From positions 1 through 41,968 of the forward strand of contig JAFQKG010000119.1 in the NCBI GenBank assembly GCA_017397025.1: DNA of 41,968 nucleotides, given 5' to 3'. The DNA comes from Erysipelotrichaceae bacterium. GTDB lineage: Bacteria > Bacillota_I > Bacilli_A > Erysipelotrichales > Erysipelotrichaceae. The notes beneath the pieces are model-generated. The model had not been told where the DNA came from. It was given only the letters and a program-made list of their open reading frames with translations, and did no database searches. Both the position numbers and the translations under genes were made by a program. Shown here piece by piece: positions 1 through 9,682 of this stretch (positions within the stretch are counted from its first letter, which is position 1; the number at the start of each line of letters is the position of its first letter).

Positions 1-471
1 CTGCAGACACTGAAAAATCGCGCTGTGTTCACTGTCAATCGGCGTCAATGAAACATTGTATTTCTTTACAGCATCCATGACAAACTGTCCACCAACAACC
101 AGTGTTTCCTTGTTGGCAAGAGCAATATCATGATGTGTTTCAATCGCTTTCATTGTTGGAAGCAAACCGGCAAAACCAACAAGGGCATTGACAAGCACAT
201 CATAGTCATCCATTTGAGCAAGTTCAATCAAGCCTTGATCACCAAAAGTAAAAACAATGTCAGGATATTCAAGAGAAAGCTGCTTCGCATCTTCCTCTTT
301 CACAACACAAACATGGCTGCAATGAACACGCTTTAAGATTTCTTTTAGCCCATTCACATTATAGCCTATGCTGAGTGCCTTGATTTCAAACAATTCTGGG
401 TGGTCTACAACAACATCTATGGTCTGAACACCGATAGAACCAGTTGCACCAAGCAGTACAATTCTTTTCAT
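1..471 (-). CDS. dxr: 1-deoxy-D-xylulose-5-phosphate reductoisomerase, N-terminal part (runs off window)
   Basis: DXR converts 1-deoxy-xylulose 5-phosphate to 2-C-methyl-erythritol 4-phosphate with NADPH, the committed step of the MEP isoprenoid pathway in the cytoplasm. The visible 157 codons begin MKRIVLLGATGSIG, an NADPH-binding Rossmann glycine loop, and reach PIDSEHSAIFQ, the hallmark substrate and metal-site motif of DXR. The C-terminal part lies left of position 1, so the gene is cut by the window and not by a mutation. The start is one base after the cdsA stop, so it is probably the third gene of uppS-cdsA-dxr, linking isoprenoid supply to undecaprenyl-PP and CDP-diacylglycerol synthesis. 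Identification is very secure. Confidence 0.95.
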   Translation of the reverse strand, partial: MKRIVLLGATGSIGVQTIDVVVDHPELFEIKALSIGYNVNGLKEILKRVHCSHVCVVKEEDAKQLSLEYPDIVFTFGDQGLIELAQMDDYDVLVNALVGFAGLLPTMKAIETHHDIALANKETLVVGGQFVMDAVKKYNVSLTPIDSEHSAIFQCLQ

Positions 472-472
472 A

Positions 473-1249
473 TTACATCACCATCACAAACATTAGATAA
501 AAACTCATCCATAACATCAAATTAAAAATCAATGAATCGATACGGTCTAAAACACCGCCATGTCCTGGAAAAATATGACCGAAATCCTTAATTCCTTCAT
601 GACGCTTGATGGCGCTAAAAGCCAAATCTCCAAGCTGTCCAACTATCGGCATCAGCAAAGATGTCAGGCAAAGAAACTGAACAGGAAGTTCAGGTACAAG
701 GAAATAGCCAAATGCCAAAGAAGATCCCGCTCCTAAAAGCCATCCTCCAATTGAACCTTCAATTGTTTTCTTTGGAGAAATTCTCTCATTCAGCTTGTGT
801 TTTCCAAAAAAACGTCCTGCAAAATAAGCCCCAGTATCAGTTGCATAGGTTGCAAGCACAATATGAAGCATAGCCAGCGGATGATAAACATCATAAACCA
901 AGCGAATCGCTCTTACAGTAAAAGCAACTAGAACAACAAACACAAAAACAATGCTGATTTTATCCACTGAATACTGTTCATAGCTGACACAAAACAGGAA
1001 AAGAAGAATCAAAACAATCGGCATCACTGCAGCAAACAGAGTCAAAGAAGATGTACTCATAACAGCAACAGCAGCTAAAAGCACTGCATACATCCCCCAT
1101 GGAACGTTCTTGAACAAACAAGTCAGTATTTCATATACTGCAAGCAAGACAAAAGCGACCATCAGAATATCCAGCCAAATTCCGCCTAATACAAGCGGTG
1201 GAATCGTAACTGCCAAAATACCGATTGCGGTAATTATACGCTGAATCAT
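473..1249 (-). CDS. cdsA: Phosphatidate cytidylyltransferase
   Basis: CdsA makes CDP-diacylglycerol from phosphatidic acid and CTP in the membrane, the precursor of phosphatidylglycerol (compare pgsA at 33138). The 258-residue protein is almost entirely hydrophobic with about seven or eight membrane segments. Near the C-terminus it carries the family signature: Ser-x3-Lys-Arg, Lys-Asp, then GHGG and Asp-Arg (SAIKRHEGIKDFGHIFPGHG followed by GVLDR). Length is normal for the family. Its start overlaps the uppS stop by four bases (ATGA), so translation is probably coupled. Fully intact. Confidence 0.95.
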   Translation of the reverse strand: MIQRIITAIGILAVTIPPLVLGGIWLDILMVAFVLLAVYEILTCLFKNVPWGMYAVLLAAVAVMSTSSLTLFAAVMPIVLILLFLFCVSYEQYSVDKISIVFVFVVLVAFTVRAIRLVYDVYHPLAMLHIVLATYATDTGAYFAGRFFGKHKLNERISPKKTIEGSIGGWLLGAGSSLAFGYFLVPELPVQFLCLTSLLMPIVGQLGDLAFSAIKRHEGIKDFGHIFPGHGGVLDRIDSLIFNLMLWMSFYLMFVMVM

Positions 1250-1944
1250 GACTTAACCCCTCCAAAACGCCGATCACGGCTCTCAAACTGTTCAATGCAT
1301 TCTTTCAGTGTTTCTTTTGTGAACTCAGGCCATGGCAGATCAATGAATTCAAGTTCTGCATATGCCAGCTGCCACAAAAGAAAATTAGAAATACGGCATT
1401 CTCCAGAAGTACGAATCATCAAATCCAGCGGAGGAAATTCACTGGTCATGAGATACTGATCAAACTGATTCACTTCTAAATCATTTTCTCGAACACCATT
1501 TTTGACATCTTCTGCATATTTTCTCGCTGCAAGCACAATCTCTCTTTGAGAACCATAATTCATCGCAAAATTCAGAACCATACCAGTGTTGTTTCTTGTT
1601 TCATCCATTGCACTCTGAAGGATTTTAGCAGTTTCTGCTGGAATCTGATCCATCTCGCCAATCATGGCAATACGGATGTTCTTTTCCATTAATTCCTTTA
1701 AAAAGCGACTGAAAAACACTGCTGGAAGCTTCATTAAATAACCAACTTCTTCTGCAGATCGTTTCCAGTTTTCAGTTGAAAATGCATATAAAGTCAACAC
1801 TTCAATCCCTAGATCATTGGCTGCAATAGCTGCATCACGAACAACTTCTACACCACGAAAATGACCTTCCGTCCTTACTTTTCCTCTGGCTTTTGCCCAT
1901 CTTCCATTGCCATCCATGATGATGGCTACATGTCTTACACTCAT
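1246..1944 (-). CDS. uppS: Isoprenyl (undecaprenyl) diphosphate synthase
   Basis: UppS condenses isopentenyl diphosphates in cis onto farnesyl diphosphate to give C55 undecaprenyl diphosphate, the lipid carrier for peptidoglycan. The 232-residue protein opens with HVAIIMDGNGRWAKARG, containing the catalytic Asp and the phosphate-binding GNGRW loop. It later has RTSGECRISNFLLWQLAYAE, the conserved second signature. An AAGGAG Shine-Dalgarno site lies just upstream of the start. First gene of the uppS-cdsA-dxr set. It is separated from frr by 35 bases that contain a strong hairpin (see 1958-1981), so part of its expression may come from read-through. Confidence 0.95.
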   Translation of the reverse strand: MSVRHVAIIMDGNGRWAKARGKVRTEGHFRGVEVVRDAAIAANDLGIEVLTLYAFSTENWKRSAEEVGYLMKLPAVFFSRFLKELMEKNIRIAMIGEMDQIPAETAKILQSAMDETRNNTGMVLNFAMNYGSQREIVLAARKYAEDVKNGVRENDLEVNQFDQYLMTSEFPPLDLMIRTSGECRISNFLLWQLAYAELEFIDLPWPEFTKETLKECIEQFESRDRRFGGVKS

Positions 1945-1957
1945 AGCTTCTCCTTAG

Positions 1958-1981
1958 AAAAGCTCACAAATGTGAGCTTTT
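1958..1981 (-). terminator. Intrinsic terminator or attenuator between frr and uppS
   Basis: The minus strand carries an 11-base perfect inverted repeat (AAAAGCTCACA and its complement, two bases apart) followed by a T-rich run. It overlaps the frr stop codon and ends only a few bases before the uppS ribosome site. Either pyrH-frr ends here and uppS depends on read-through, or the hairpin tunes polarity. Confidence 0.7.
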
Positions 1982-2528
1982 ATACTGTCATAATATCTTT
2001 TTCTTTTAGTGCTGCCACATCATCAATCTTCTTGATGAATTCATCTGTCAGCTTTTGAATTTTTTCGATGCACTGCTTCTGCTGATCTTCAGTAAAGCTG
2101 TCTTCTTTCTTTGCATCATCATTTGCCTCACGGCGAATGTTTCTTACAGCAACCTTTGCATTTTCAGCCATTTTCTTGACATCCTTGCACAGAGCTTTAC
2201 GAGTTTCCCCAGTCAGTGCAGGAACAGTCAAACGAATCACAGTGCCATCACTTTGTGGAGGCAGATTCAAATTAGAAGTATTGATTGCATGCTCAATCCC
2301 TTTCAATACAGATTTATCATAAGGTTTGATTACAATAATACGACCTTCCTGTACAGAAATACCCGCCAGCTGATTGATTGGTGTAGGTGATCCATAATAA
2401 TCTACATCCAGACCATTCAAAAGATTTGGATTGGCACGTCCGCTTCTTACTGTATCCAAAGATGTCTTGAAGCTTTCAAGAGCTTTGTTCATTCTTGTCT
2501 TTGTATCATCTAAAATTAAATTCATCAT
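1980..2528 (-). CDS. frr: Ribosome recycling factor
   Basis: RRF splits post-termination ribosomes together with EF-G. The 182-residue sequence has the characteristic SFKTSLDTVRSGRANPNLL segment near the N-terminus and the conserved VRNIRREANDDAKK helix later, over the usual family length. The first of two adjacent ATG codons was chosen because the AAGGAAGG ribosome site, which lies at the very end of pyrH, is 12 bases from it and 15 from the second. Five bases separate it from pyrH, as in most Firmicutes, so the two are co-transcribed. Confidence 0.96.
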   Translation of the reverse strand: MMNLILDDTKTRMNKALESFKTSLDTVRSGRANPNLLNGLDVDYYGSPTPINQLAGISVQEGRIIVIKPYDKSVLKGIEHAINTSNLNLPPQSDGTVIRLTVPALTGETRKALCKDVKKMAENAKVAVRNIRREANDDAKKEDSFTEDQQKQCIEKIQKLTDEFIKKIDDVAALKEKDIMTV

Positions 2529-2533
2529 AAAAA

Positions 2534-3247
2534 TTATTTTCCTTCCTTTGTGATTGTTGTACCTTCTACAGTCTGCAGAATCGCTTTTTTGATATTGCCT
2601 CTTTCATTCATGTTGAATACAACCAAGTCAATGTTGTTGTCCATACACATAGATGTAGCAGTTGTATCCATGACCTGAAGATTCTTGGAAATCAAATCCA
2701 TGTAAGTCAAAGAGTCATATTTGACTGCGTTTGGATCTTTCTTAGGATCGGCAGAATAAACGCCATCCACTCCATTTTTTGCCATCAAAATGACATCAGC
2801 ACGAATTTCAGAAGCACGAAGTGCAGCAGTTGTATCTGTTGAGAAATACGGACTTCCTGTACCGCCTCCGAAGATTACAATTCTGCCTTTTTCAAGATGA
2901 CGAATTGCTTTGCGGACAATAAATGGTTCCGCAACACGATTGATTTCTACTGCGGTCTGTACACGTGTAGGCACATCAATCTGTTCTAGTGCACTTTGAA
3001 CAGCTAAAGCATTGATGATCGTCGCCAGCATTCCCATATGGTCTGCCTGAACTCTTTCAATACCCATTGTTTCAGCCATCTTGCCGCGGATGAAATTGCC
3101 TCCGCCAACAACGATTGCAAGTTCAACTCCCATTTCCTGAATTTCCTTCAGTTCATGTGCAAGATTGGAAAGTACTTCCGGATCAAAATTATTGCCATGC
3201 CCGCTTAGGGCTTCACCGCTTAATTTAAGCAGAACTCGTTTATACAT
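2534..3247 (-). CDS. pyrH: UMP kinase
   Basis: PyrH phosphorylates UMP to UDP in pyrimidine nucleotide synthesis. It belongs to the amino-acid kinase fold, not the P-loop fold. Visible motifs are LKLSGEAL at the N-terminus, the glycine-rich [10 protein letters not shown], and [20 protein letters not shown], which binds UMP. Its 237 residues are normal. A GAGGAG ribosome site precedes the ATG and an extended -10 promoter lies at 3269-3277, so pyrH-frr forms its own unit behind the rpsB-tsf terminator. Confidence 0.97.
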   Translation of the reverse strand: MYKRVLLKLSGEALSGHGNNFDPEVLSNLAHELKEIQEMGVELAIVVGGGNFIRGKMAETMGIERVQADHMGMLATIINALAVQSALEQIDVPTRVQTAVEINRVAEPFIVRKAIRHLEKGRIVIFGGGTGSPYFSTDTTAALRASEIRADVILMAKNGVDGVYSADPKKDPNAVKYDSLTYMDLISKNLQVMDTTATSMCMDNNIDLVVFNMNERGNIKKAILQTVEGTTITKEGK

Positions 3248-3268
3248 ATTCTCACTCCTCTAACGGTA

Positions 3269-3277
3269 ATTATAACA
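3269..3277 (-). promoter_or_regulatory. Extended -10 promoter of pyrH-frr
   Basis: The minus strand reads TGTTATAAT, a perfect extended -10 element, about 20 bases before the pyrH start. No convincing -35 box stands at 17 bases, as expected for extended -10 promoters. Confidence 0.6.
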
Positions 3278-3342
3278 GAACTCTGAAAAAAAGCACACAC
3301 AATGTGGCCATTTTGTCACATTTCAACTACTTTTTGATTAAG

Positions 3343-3374
3343 AAAAAACCAGAGTTGGAATCAACTCTGGTTTT
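3343..3374 (-). terminator. Terminator of the rpsB-tsf operon
   Basis: A perfect 9-bp GC-containing stem (CCAGAGTTG with its complement, loop of four bases) is extended by A/T pairs and followed on the minus strand by TTTTTT. It lies 28 bases after the tsf stop. Confidence 0.92.
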
Positions 3375-3401
3375 CTGTCAGTTTCTTGAATTTCGTCGAG
3401 A

Positions 3402-4292
3402 TTACTTGCCCATCTGCTTTGCAACTTCTTCTGCAAAGTTTTCTTCACGCTTTTCAATACCTTCACCAACAGCATAACGAACCATTGAAGTTACTGCTGT
3501 GCTGTTGTTTTTCAGATACTGAGAAACCTTCATGCCCTGATCCAGAATGTACAGCTGGTCAACCAGGCACATTTCCTGCAGAGTCTTGCTGACACGGCCT
3601 TCGATAATGCCCTTGAGCACTTTTTCAGGCTTTCCAGCCAAAGATGCATCGTTCTTCAGAATTTCAGTCTGAATTGCGCGTTCTTTTTCAACAACTTCTG
3701 CTTCCATGTAGTCGCGAGAAATATATGTAGGAGCCATTGAAGCAACCTGCATTGCAATGTTGTGTGCAACTGCACCATCATTGCCCTTCAGTACAACGAT
3801 AACAGAAATCTTTCCGCCCATGTGTACATAGTCACCGAATACTTCGTCATCTGCTTTTTCAACAACTTCGAAACGTCTCAGAGTGATTTTTTCTCCGATT
3901 GTTGCAGTTGCATTGATCAGCAGAGCTTCGATTGTTTCACCGTTAACGACAACAGCCTTTGCTTCGTCAACAGTCTTTACACCAGCATCAACCAGTGCAT
4001 TTGCGATTGTATCAACCAAAGTCAAAAACTGTTCATTCTTCGCAACGAAGTCAGTTTCAGAGTTGATTTCTACTACGCAAGCCTTGTTGCCCTTTACGAC
4101 AACTTTAGAAAGACCTTCTGCAGCGATACGGCCAGACTTCTTAACAGCCTTTGCGATACCGTTTTCGCGCAGCCAGTCAGCTGCTTTTGAAAGATCTCCA
4201 TCACATGCAGTCAGGGCCTTTTTGCAGTCCATCATACCTGCGCCAGTTCTTTCTCTCAGTTCTTTTACTAATGATGCTGTGATTGCTGCCAT
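3402..4292 (-). CDS. tsf: Translation elongation factor Ts
   Basis: EF-Ts is the GDP/GTP exchange factor for EF-Tu. The 296-residue protein starts ITASLVKELRERTGAGMMDC, the conserved UBA-like N-terminal domain with the RTGAGMMDCKKAL signature. It also has VVEINSETDFVAKNEQF, the second family signature, in the core domain. Length is normal. It follows rpsB with one base between stop and start, the near-universal bacterial arrangement, and ends at a strong terminator. Confidence 0.98.
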   Translation of the reverse strand: MAAITASLVKELRERTGAGMMDCKKALTACDGDLSKAADWLRENGIAKAVKKSGRIAAEGLSKVVVKGNKACVVEINSETDFVAKNEQFLTLVDTIANALVDAGVKTVDEAKAVVVNGETIEALLINATATIGEKITLRRFEVVEKADDEVFGDYVHMGGKISVIVVLKGNDGAVAHNIAMQVASMAPTYISRDYMEAEVVEKERAIQTEILKNDASLAGKPEKVLKGIIEGRVSKTLQEMCLVDQLYILDQGMKVSQYLKNNSTAVTSMVRYAVGEGIEKREENFAEEVAKQMGK

Positions 4293-4293
4293 G

Positions 4294-5214
4294 TTATTTT
4301 GCCTCCTGTGTTGTTTCAGCCTTTACTTCTTCTGCAGCTGGTGCAGCTTCAGTCTGCTGAGCCTTGTTTTCTCTTGGCTTTCTGTCATAGAAACGACCGC
4401 GAGGACGGCGTTCTTCGTTTCTCTGACGACGACGTCTTTCATTTTCTTCATACTGCTGTTCAACATTCACAATAACATCCTTCATTGTGATGTCTTCAGC
4501 TTCCTGATCTTCCTGATATGCAACAGTCAGAAGACCACCCTTAGCTTCAACGATAGCATCAGCCATGCATCCGATAATCAGTTTTACTGAACGCAGAGCA
4601 TCATCGTTTGAAGGGATTGCATAATCAACTTCTTCAGGGTTGCAGTTTGTATCTACCATACCGAATACTGGAATCCCCAGCTTCTTAGCTTCTGCAACTG
4701 CATTGTGTTCTTCCTTAGGATCAACTACGAAGACTGCATCTGGCAGTTTCTTCATTTCCTTGATACCACCCAGGAAGTTTTCCAGTCTTACAGCTTCCTT
4801 GCGGATCTGTGCAACTTCCTTCTTAGGATAAACATTGATTGCACCTGAAGCTTCCATTTCTTCGATTTCGATCAATCTCTTGATACGCTTCTGAATTGTA
4901 CGGAAGTTAGTCAGGATACCACCCAGCCATCTCTGGTTAATGTAGAATGAACCTGAACGAAGAGCTTCATCAAGAACAACCTGCTGAGCCTGCTTCTTAG
5001 TACCTACAAACAGTACCTTTCCACCGTTTTCAGCGATTTCTCTCATCTTAGCATAAGCTTCATCCAGCTTAGTCTGTGTCTTAGCCAGGTCGATGATGTA
5101 TACACCATTCTTAGCTGTGTAGATGTATTCTTTCATTTTTGGATCCCATCTGCGGGTCTGATGTCCGAAATGAACACCGTTTTCGAGCATTTTACGCATT
5201 GAAACAACTGACAT
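4294..5214 (-). CDS. rpsB: Small ribosomal subunit protein S2
   Basis: S2 is a late-assembling 30S protein that anchors S1 or related factors. The 306-residue form starts [20 protein letters not shown], the standard S2 N-terminus. An AGAGAGG ribosome site nine bases upstream supports this start over an in-frame start 84 bases earlier. Residues up to about 250 are the conserved core. The last 50 or so form a charged Arg/Glu-rich and then Ala/Glu-rich extension longer than in many S2 proteins. First gene of rpsB-tsf, driven by the promoter at 5342-5370 through a leader of roughly 120 bases. Confidence 0.97.
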   Translation of the reverse strand: MSVVSMRKMLENGVHFGHQTRRWDPKMKEYIYTAKNGVYIIDLAKTQTKLDEAYAKMREIAENGGKVLFVGTKKQAQQVVLDEALRSGSFYINQRWLGGILTNFRTIQKRIKRLIEIEEMEASGAINVYPKKEVAQIRKEAVRLENFLGGIKEMKKLPDAVFVVDPKEEHNAVAEAKKLGIPVFGMVDTNCNPEEVDYAIPSNDDALRSVKLIIGCMADAIVEAKGGLLTVAYQEDQEAEDITMKDVIVNVEQQYEENERRRRQRNEERRPRGRFYDRKPRENKAQQTEAAPAAEEVKAETTQEAK

Positions 5215-5312
5215 AAATTTTTTCCTCTCTTTCCGTTGTTTTCCTCCACGATTTCGAACACAATAACTCTTTATTAGAGCACGGAATTGTGAATTCATCG
5301 TGTGTGTCGTTA

Positions 5313-5332
5313 CATCCTGCTTTTACAGGATG
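5313..5332 (-). other. Hairpin in the rpsB 5' leader
   Basis: CATCCTG pairs perfectly with CAGGATG across a six-base loop, starting about ten bases after the rpsB -10 box. It is not followed by T residues, so it is not a terminator. A role in S2 autoregulation of the leader is plausible but only inferred. Confidence 0.4.
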
Positions 5333-5341
5333 CCATGTGTT

Positions 5342-5370
5342 AATATAGCACAACACTTTTTACATTTCAA
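5342..5370 (-). promoter_or_regulatory. Promoter of rpsB-tsf
   Basis: TTGAAA and TATATT on the minus strand are separated by exactly 17 bases. This is a good sigma-A promoter located immediately after the xerC terminator. Confidence 0.8.
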
Positions 5371-5372
5371 TA

Positions 5373-5399
5373 GAAAAAAGGCTATTTCAAGCCTTTTTT
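5373..5399 (-). terminator. Terminator of the topA-trmFO-xerC unit
   Basis: AAGGCT and AGCCTT flank a six-base loop, extended by A/T pairs and followed by a T-run on the minus strand. The stem overlaps the last codons and stop of xerC. Confidence 0.8.
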
Positions 5400-6298
5400 T
5401 TAGAATGCGGATGACTATGATGAATAATGGAACTCAGGCGATCCACTGTCACATGAGTGTAAATCTGTGTTGTACTCAAATTCTCATGACCAAGAAGTTC
5501 CTGAACAAGTCTTAAATCAGCTCCATTGTCCAGCAAATGAGTCGCAAAAGAATGACGAATCATGTGCGGATGAATCGAATCAGGAAGATTTGCTCTGATG
5601 CAGGCCTGTTTTAGAATGTTCTCCATCGATCTGCCGCTCAGTGCTTTTCCCTTCTGATTTAGAAAAAACGCATCAGATTCATTTTTATCCCATAGTGGAC
5701 GTGCTTCATAAAGATATTTCTTCATGATTTCTTTACAGCCAGGATAGAAAGGAATCATCCTTTCTTTGTCTCCCTTTCCATGGACCACCAGTATTTCTTC
5801 TTCAAATGAGATTTTACTGCACTTTAATGTGGATGCTTCTGAAAGACGAAGACCACAGGCATACATCACTTCGACAACACAGCGATTCCTTAAATCCACT
5901 GGATCATTCAAGTCAAATACATTTAAAAGTGCTGCAATTTCATCCAGCGTCATAAATTCAGGAATCTTTCTTCCTTTTATCTTTGCCTTAAATGAACGCA
6001 CAGGATTGTTTTCTACACCTTCATGAAGATTCAAATATTTGAAAAAAGATTTAAGTGCTGAAAGGTTTCTTGCATAGGAGCTGTCACTCAGTGGTTTTTC
6101 ACTTAATTTCCCGCTTTTAAGTGCTTGAGTGTATTCCAGAACATCCATTTTGGTAATCTCATTTGCCTTTTCAATTCCTCTTTGTTCCATAAAAGAAACA
6201 AATCTTCCTAAATCTCTTGCATAAGCATCTAATGTATGAATAGAACCGCTTCTTGAATTCGCAAGATAGCCTAAATATCTTTCAAGCAATTCATCCAT
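5387..6298 (-). CDS. xerC: Tyrosine recombinase XerC
   Basis: XerC acts with a second Xer recombinase at dif to resolve chromosome dimers, in concert with FtsK (24068). The 303-residue protein has an N-terminal SAM-like core-binding domain (about 1-90) and a catalytic domain with the full set of residues: Arg151, Lys175, His245-x-x-Arg248, His271 and nucleophile Tyr280 (in [14 protein letters not shown]). Placement directly after topA-trmFO matches the Bacillus codV/xerC locus, which is why XerC is preferred over XerD. The clpQ-clpY-codY genes that usually follow are absent; rpsB comes next. Its start overlaps the trmFO stop by eight bases. Confidence 0.93.
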   Translation of the reverse strand: MDELLERYLGYLANSRSGSIHTLDAYARDLGRFVSFMEQRGIEKANEITKMDVLEYTQALKSGKLSEKPLSDSSYARNLSALKSFFKYLNLHEGVENNPVRSFKAKIKGRKIPEFMTLDEIAALLNVFDLNDPVDLRNRCVVEVMYACGLRLSEASTLKCSKISFEEEILVVHGKGDKERMIPFYPGCKEIMKKYLYEARPLWDKNESDAFFLNQKGKALSGRSMENILKQACIRANLPDSIHPHMIRHSFATHLLDNGADLRLVQELLGHENLSTTQIYTHVTVDRLSSIIHHSHPHSKKKA

Positions 6299-7592
6299 GA
6301 TTGATTTCTTCCAAAATGGAATCCAAAACTTCTAAAGCCTGCTTTCCATAAGCTTCCTTGCGTTCTGATTTTTTCACTTCTTTTCTCAGCGGCACAATGC
6401 CAAAGTTTGCATTCATTGGCTGAAAATAATCTGGTGAAGCATGAGTGATGTAATACGCCATTGAACCAATGATCGTTTCCTGAGGAAAAAGCATCAGTTC
6501 TTTGTGCTGAACATAACGAGCCATATTGATTGCTGCCGCTAAACCGCTGGCACAGCTTTCAATGTACCCTTCAACACCTGTCATTTGACCTGCAAAAAAC
6601 AAATCGTCACGAATTTTCGACTGATAAGTTTGTTTAAGAACTTTTGGAGAATTCAGGTAGCTGTTTCGATGCATGACTCCATAGCGAACAATAGTTGCAT
6701 TCTCAAGACCAGGAATTAATGAAATGATCCTTTTTTGTTCAGGCCATTTCAAATGCGTCTGAAAGCCAACAATGTTGTATAAAGAAGCCGCAGCGTCATC
6801 CTGTCGCAGCTGAACAACTGCATAAGGACGTTTTTCACCTTCTTTGCCAAGTCCAACTGGTTTCATTGGCCCAAACAAAAGTGTCTTTTCACCTCGTCTT
6901 GCCATTTCTTCAAACGGCATGCAGCCTTCAAAATAGATTTCTTTTTCAAACTCTTTTAAAGGAACTGTTTCTGCATGAATCAGTTCATGATAGAACGTTT
7001 CAAATTCTTCCTTAGTCATTGGACAATTGATGTAGTCTGCATCTCCCTTGTCATAGCGAGATTTGAAATAAGCTTTAGTAAAATCTATAGAATCTTTTTC
7101 AATAATAGGTGCAGCTGCATCGTAAAAATGAAAAGTTCCTTCCTGCAGCAGATCTTTGATGGATGCAGAAAGTGCATCACTGGTCAAAGGTCCACTGGCA
7201 ACAATCACAGGTCCATCAGGAATCTCTGTCATTTCTTCTTCAATCACTTCAATCAATGGATGATTGCGGATTGCTTCACTGACCGCTTTGGCAAATCCCT
7301 CACGGTCAACCGCCAGTGCACTGCCTGCTGGAACAGCGTGTGCATCTGCCATTTTCATAATCAATGAATTCATGCGGCGAAGTTCTTCTTTCAGCACTCC
7401 CACTGCATTGGTCAACGCGTTGCTTCGAAGTGAATTGGAACAGACAAGTTCTGCAAAATACCCTGTCTTGTGAGCAGGAGACATCACTTTTGGACGCATT
7501 TCAAAAAGACGAACTGAGATACCGCGCTCTGCAAGCTGCCATGCAGCTTCGCTGCCTGCTAAACCTGCACCAATGACTGTGACTGTTTTCAT
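6291..7592 (-). CDS. trmFO: Methylenetetrahydrofolate-tRNA-(uracil-5-)-methyltransferase
   Basis: TrmFO makes 5-methyluridine at position 54 of the tRNA T-loop, using methylenetetrahydrofolate and FADH2. The 433-residue protein starts with an FAD-binding Rossmann loop ([19 protein letters not shown]) and contains [11 protein letters not shown] and [20 protein letters not shown], both typical of TrmFO and its GidA relatives. GidA proteins are much longer, which excludes that alternative. Overlaps topA by four bases and xerC by eight, so topA-trmFO-xerC is one operon. Confidence 0.96.
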   Translation of the reverse strand: MKTVTVIGAGLAGSEAAWQLAERGISVRLFEMRPKVMSPAHKTGYFAELVCSNSLRSNALTNAVGVLKEELRRMNSLIMKMADAHAVPAGSALAVDREGFAKAVSEAIRNHPLIEVIEEEMTEIPDGPVIVASGPLTSDALSASIKDLLQEGTFHFYDAAAPIIEKDSIDFTKAYFKSRYDKGDADYINCPMTKEEFETFYHELIHAETVPLKEFEKEIYFEGCMPFEEMARRGEKTLLFGPMKPVGLGKEGEKRPYAVVQLRQDDAAASLYNIVGFQTHLKWPEQKRIISLIPGLENATIVRYGVMHRNSYLNSPKVLKQTYQSKIRDDLFFAGQMTGVEGYIESCASGLAAAINMARYVQHKELMLFPQETIIGSMAYYITHASPDYFQPMNANFGIVPLRKEVKKSERKEAYGKQALEVLDSILEEINHG

Positions 7593-9610
7593 GCTTTCTT
7601 CGCTCCTTTTCGACGGATAAATTTTGGTTTTTCACCATCAATATTTTCAATATGACGGCATTTTGGAAAATTCGAACAGCCAAGGAAATAGTTGCCATAG
7701 CGGCTCTTGCGCTTCAAAAGTTCATGACCGCAGTCAGGACACATTTTTCCTGTTGGTTCTGGTGCTTCCTTGTCTTCTTTTACAATTTTTGCGGTGTATT
7801 TGCACTCTGGATAGCCCATGCAAGAAATAAACTTTCCAAAACGTCCCTGACGATAAACCAAGTCATTGCCACAATCAGGACATTTCTCCCCTGTTTTTTC
7901 CAGTTCCTTTTTTTCCATGTTTTGATAAGCATGGTCCACCAAAGGCACAAACTCGTCATAAAACGAACGCAATGCACTGACAGATTCCAGTTTTCCTTCC
8001 GCAATTTCATCCAGCTCTGTTTCCATGTTCGCTGTGTATTTGACATTGATGATGCTGCTGAAGAATTCATCCAGCTTCTCTACTGTCAAAGTTCCCTGCT
8101 CAGTGGCAAAAAACACTTTGGTCTTGCTGGTCTCTGTCGCTTTCTGCAGCGAAACATATCCTCTAGCCTGAATCGTGTCAATGATTGTCGCATAAGTCGA
8201 TGGACGTCCAATGCCAGCTTCTTCCATCTCTTTGATCAAACGTGCTTCAGAATACCTTAACGGCGGTTCTGTGAAATGCTGATTTGATTTAAGCTCTTTT
8301 GCAGTGCACAGCTGATGTTCTTCAAGCTCTGGCAAAATCGTATCTTTTGATGTTTCATATTCGCCAAGTACCTTTAAATAGCCGTCAAACACCTGCTGTG
8401 AACCTGAAGCAGTAAAATCAGCTCCATTTTGAGATAGAACAACACTGATTGTATTGTTTTTAGCAGGGGCCATCAAAGAAGCTACTGCACGAGCGTAGAT
8501 TAGCTTATAAAGTTTGTACTGCTCCTGTGTCAAATACTGTTTCATCTTTTCAGGTGTATTCTCTACACTGGTTGGACGGATTGCTTCATGAGCATCCTGA
8601 GCATTGGCATCCTTTTTCACCTTATAAAATCCAAGATATTCTTTGCCATACTGTGCTTCAATCATGTGGCGACACTGTCCGATAAACTGATTGCTCAAAC
8701 GAGTTGAATCTGTACGCATATAAGTAATCAAACCTTCAGTTGTGCCATCATGCTCAATTCCTTCATACAGTTTCTGGGCAATCGACATCGTGCGTTTTGC
8801 ACTGAATCCCAGCTTTGTGGAAGCTTCCTGCTGCAGCGTAGATGTAATCAATGGCAGTTTTGCTTCTTTTTTACGAACCTGTTTTTTGATGCTGGTGATT
8901 TCAAAAGGTCCCTGGCAGCTGCTAAGAATTGCTTCTGCTTCTTCCTGAGTCTTGATATCTGCCTTTTTGCCATGAACCTTTGCCAAGGAAGCACTGAATT
9001 CAATGTTATCTTCCTTGAATTTAGCATCCAGCGTCCAATACTCCTGAGGTACAAATGCTGCAATTTCCTTTTCGCGTTCTACAATCAGTTTCAAAGCAAC
9101 AGACTGAACTCTTCCTGCTGATTTAGATTTAATTTTGTTGTTGAGAAGCTTTGAAAGCTTAAAACCAATAATGCGGTCAAGGATGCGTCGTGTTTCCTGA
9201 GAATGAACCAGATCCATATCCACTTTTCGCGGATGTTTGAACGCTTCCAATACTGCATCTTTCGTGATTTCATGAAACTCAACACGATTTTCTTCATCCA
9301 GATCAACCCCCAGCTCACTTGCCAGATGCCATGAAATAGCTTCCCCTTCACGGTCCGGGTCAGTTGCCAGATAAACAAAATCTGCTTTTTTGGCTTTCGC
9401 CTTCAATTCTTTGACAACCGCAGATTTTTCTTTGCTGATAGAATAGGTTGGTGCAAAATCATTGTCTACATCAACACCTAACCCCTCTTTCCCTTTAGTT
9501 GCCAAATCACGTATATGTCCTTTAGAAGAAACCACCTCAAAATCAGCGCCAAGATACTTCTCAATGGTCTTTGATTTAGATGGAGACTCCACAATTACAA
9601 GATTTTTCAT
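7589..9610 (-). CDS. topA: DNA topoisomerase I (type IA)
   Basis: TopA relaxes negative supercoils by passing strands through a transient single-strand break. The chosen start gives [20 protein letters not shown], the canonical Toprim N-terminus, with AGAAAGGA upstream; an in-frame start 63 bases earlier lacks this support. Toprim acidic residues lie in [10 protein letters not shown] (about 82-91), and the catalytic Tyr is at 297 in [11 protein letters not shown]. The C-terminus carries two four-cysteine zinc ribbons, each beginning CPDCG, from about residue 580. Total 673 residues, typical of Firmicutes. First gene of topA-trmFO-xerC. Confidence 0.97.
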   Translation of the reverse strand: MKNLVIVESPSKSKTIEKYLGADFEVVSSKGHIRDLATKGKEGLGVDVDNDFAPTYSISKEKSAVVKELKAKAKKADFVYLATDPDREGEAISWHLASELGVDLDEENRVEFHEITKDAVLEAFKHPRKVDMDLVHSQETRRILDRIIGFKLSKLLNNKIKSKSAGRVQSVALKLIVEREKEIAAFVPQEYWTLDAKFKEDNIEFSASLAKVHGKKADIKTQEEAEAILSSCQGPFEITSIKKQVRKKEAKLPLITSTLQQEASTKLGFSAKRTMSIAQKLYEGIEHDGTTEGLITYMRTDSTRLSNQFIGQCRHMIEAQYGKEYLGFYKVKKDANAQDAHEAIRPTSVENTPEKMKQYLTQEQYKLYKLIYARAVASLMAPAKNNTISVVLSQNGADFTASGSQQVFDGYLKVLGEYETSKDTILPELEEHQLCTAKELKSNQHFTEPPLRYSEARLIKEMEEAGIGRPSTYATIIDTIQARGYVSLQKATETSKTKVFFATEQGTLTVEKLDEFFSSIINVKYTANMETELDEIAEGKLESVSALRSFYDEFVPLVDHAYQNMEKKELEKTGEKCPDCGNDLVYRQGRFGKFISCMGYPECKYTAKIVKEDKEAPEPTGKMCPDCGHELLKRKSRYGNYFLGCSNFPKCRHIENIDGEKPKFIRRKGAKKA

Positions 9611-9643
9611 AGGATGTTCCTTTCTATGATTCTTACAAGTTCC

Positions 9644-9673
9644 TATATAAACACATTTTCCATAAAAAGACAA
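9644..9673 (-). promoter_or_regulatory. Possible topA promoter
   Basis: TTGTCT and TATATA lie 18 bases apart on the minus strand, about 35 bases before the topA start, in the short gap after dprA. The match is moderate, and topA could also be read from dprA. Confidence 0.4.
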
Positions 9674-9682
9674 TTTCTTTTT

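Noticed and set aside
3883-4590. Long open frame (235 codons) on the plus strand across tsf and rpsB
   Set aside because: It lies antisense to two certain ribosomal/translation genes, has no ribosome site, and its Ser/Phe-rich composition is what the reverse strand of these genes gives.
7652-8260. 202-codon plus-strand frame inside topA
   Set aside because: Antisense to the conserved zinc-ribbon part of topA, Cys/Phe-rich composition, no promoter or ribosome site.
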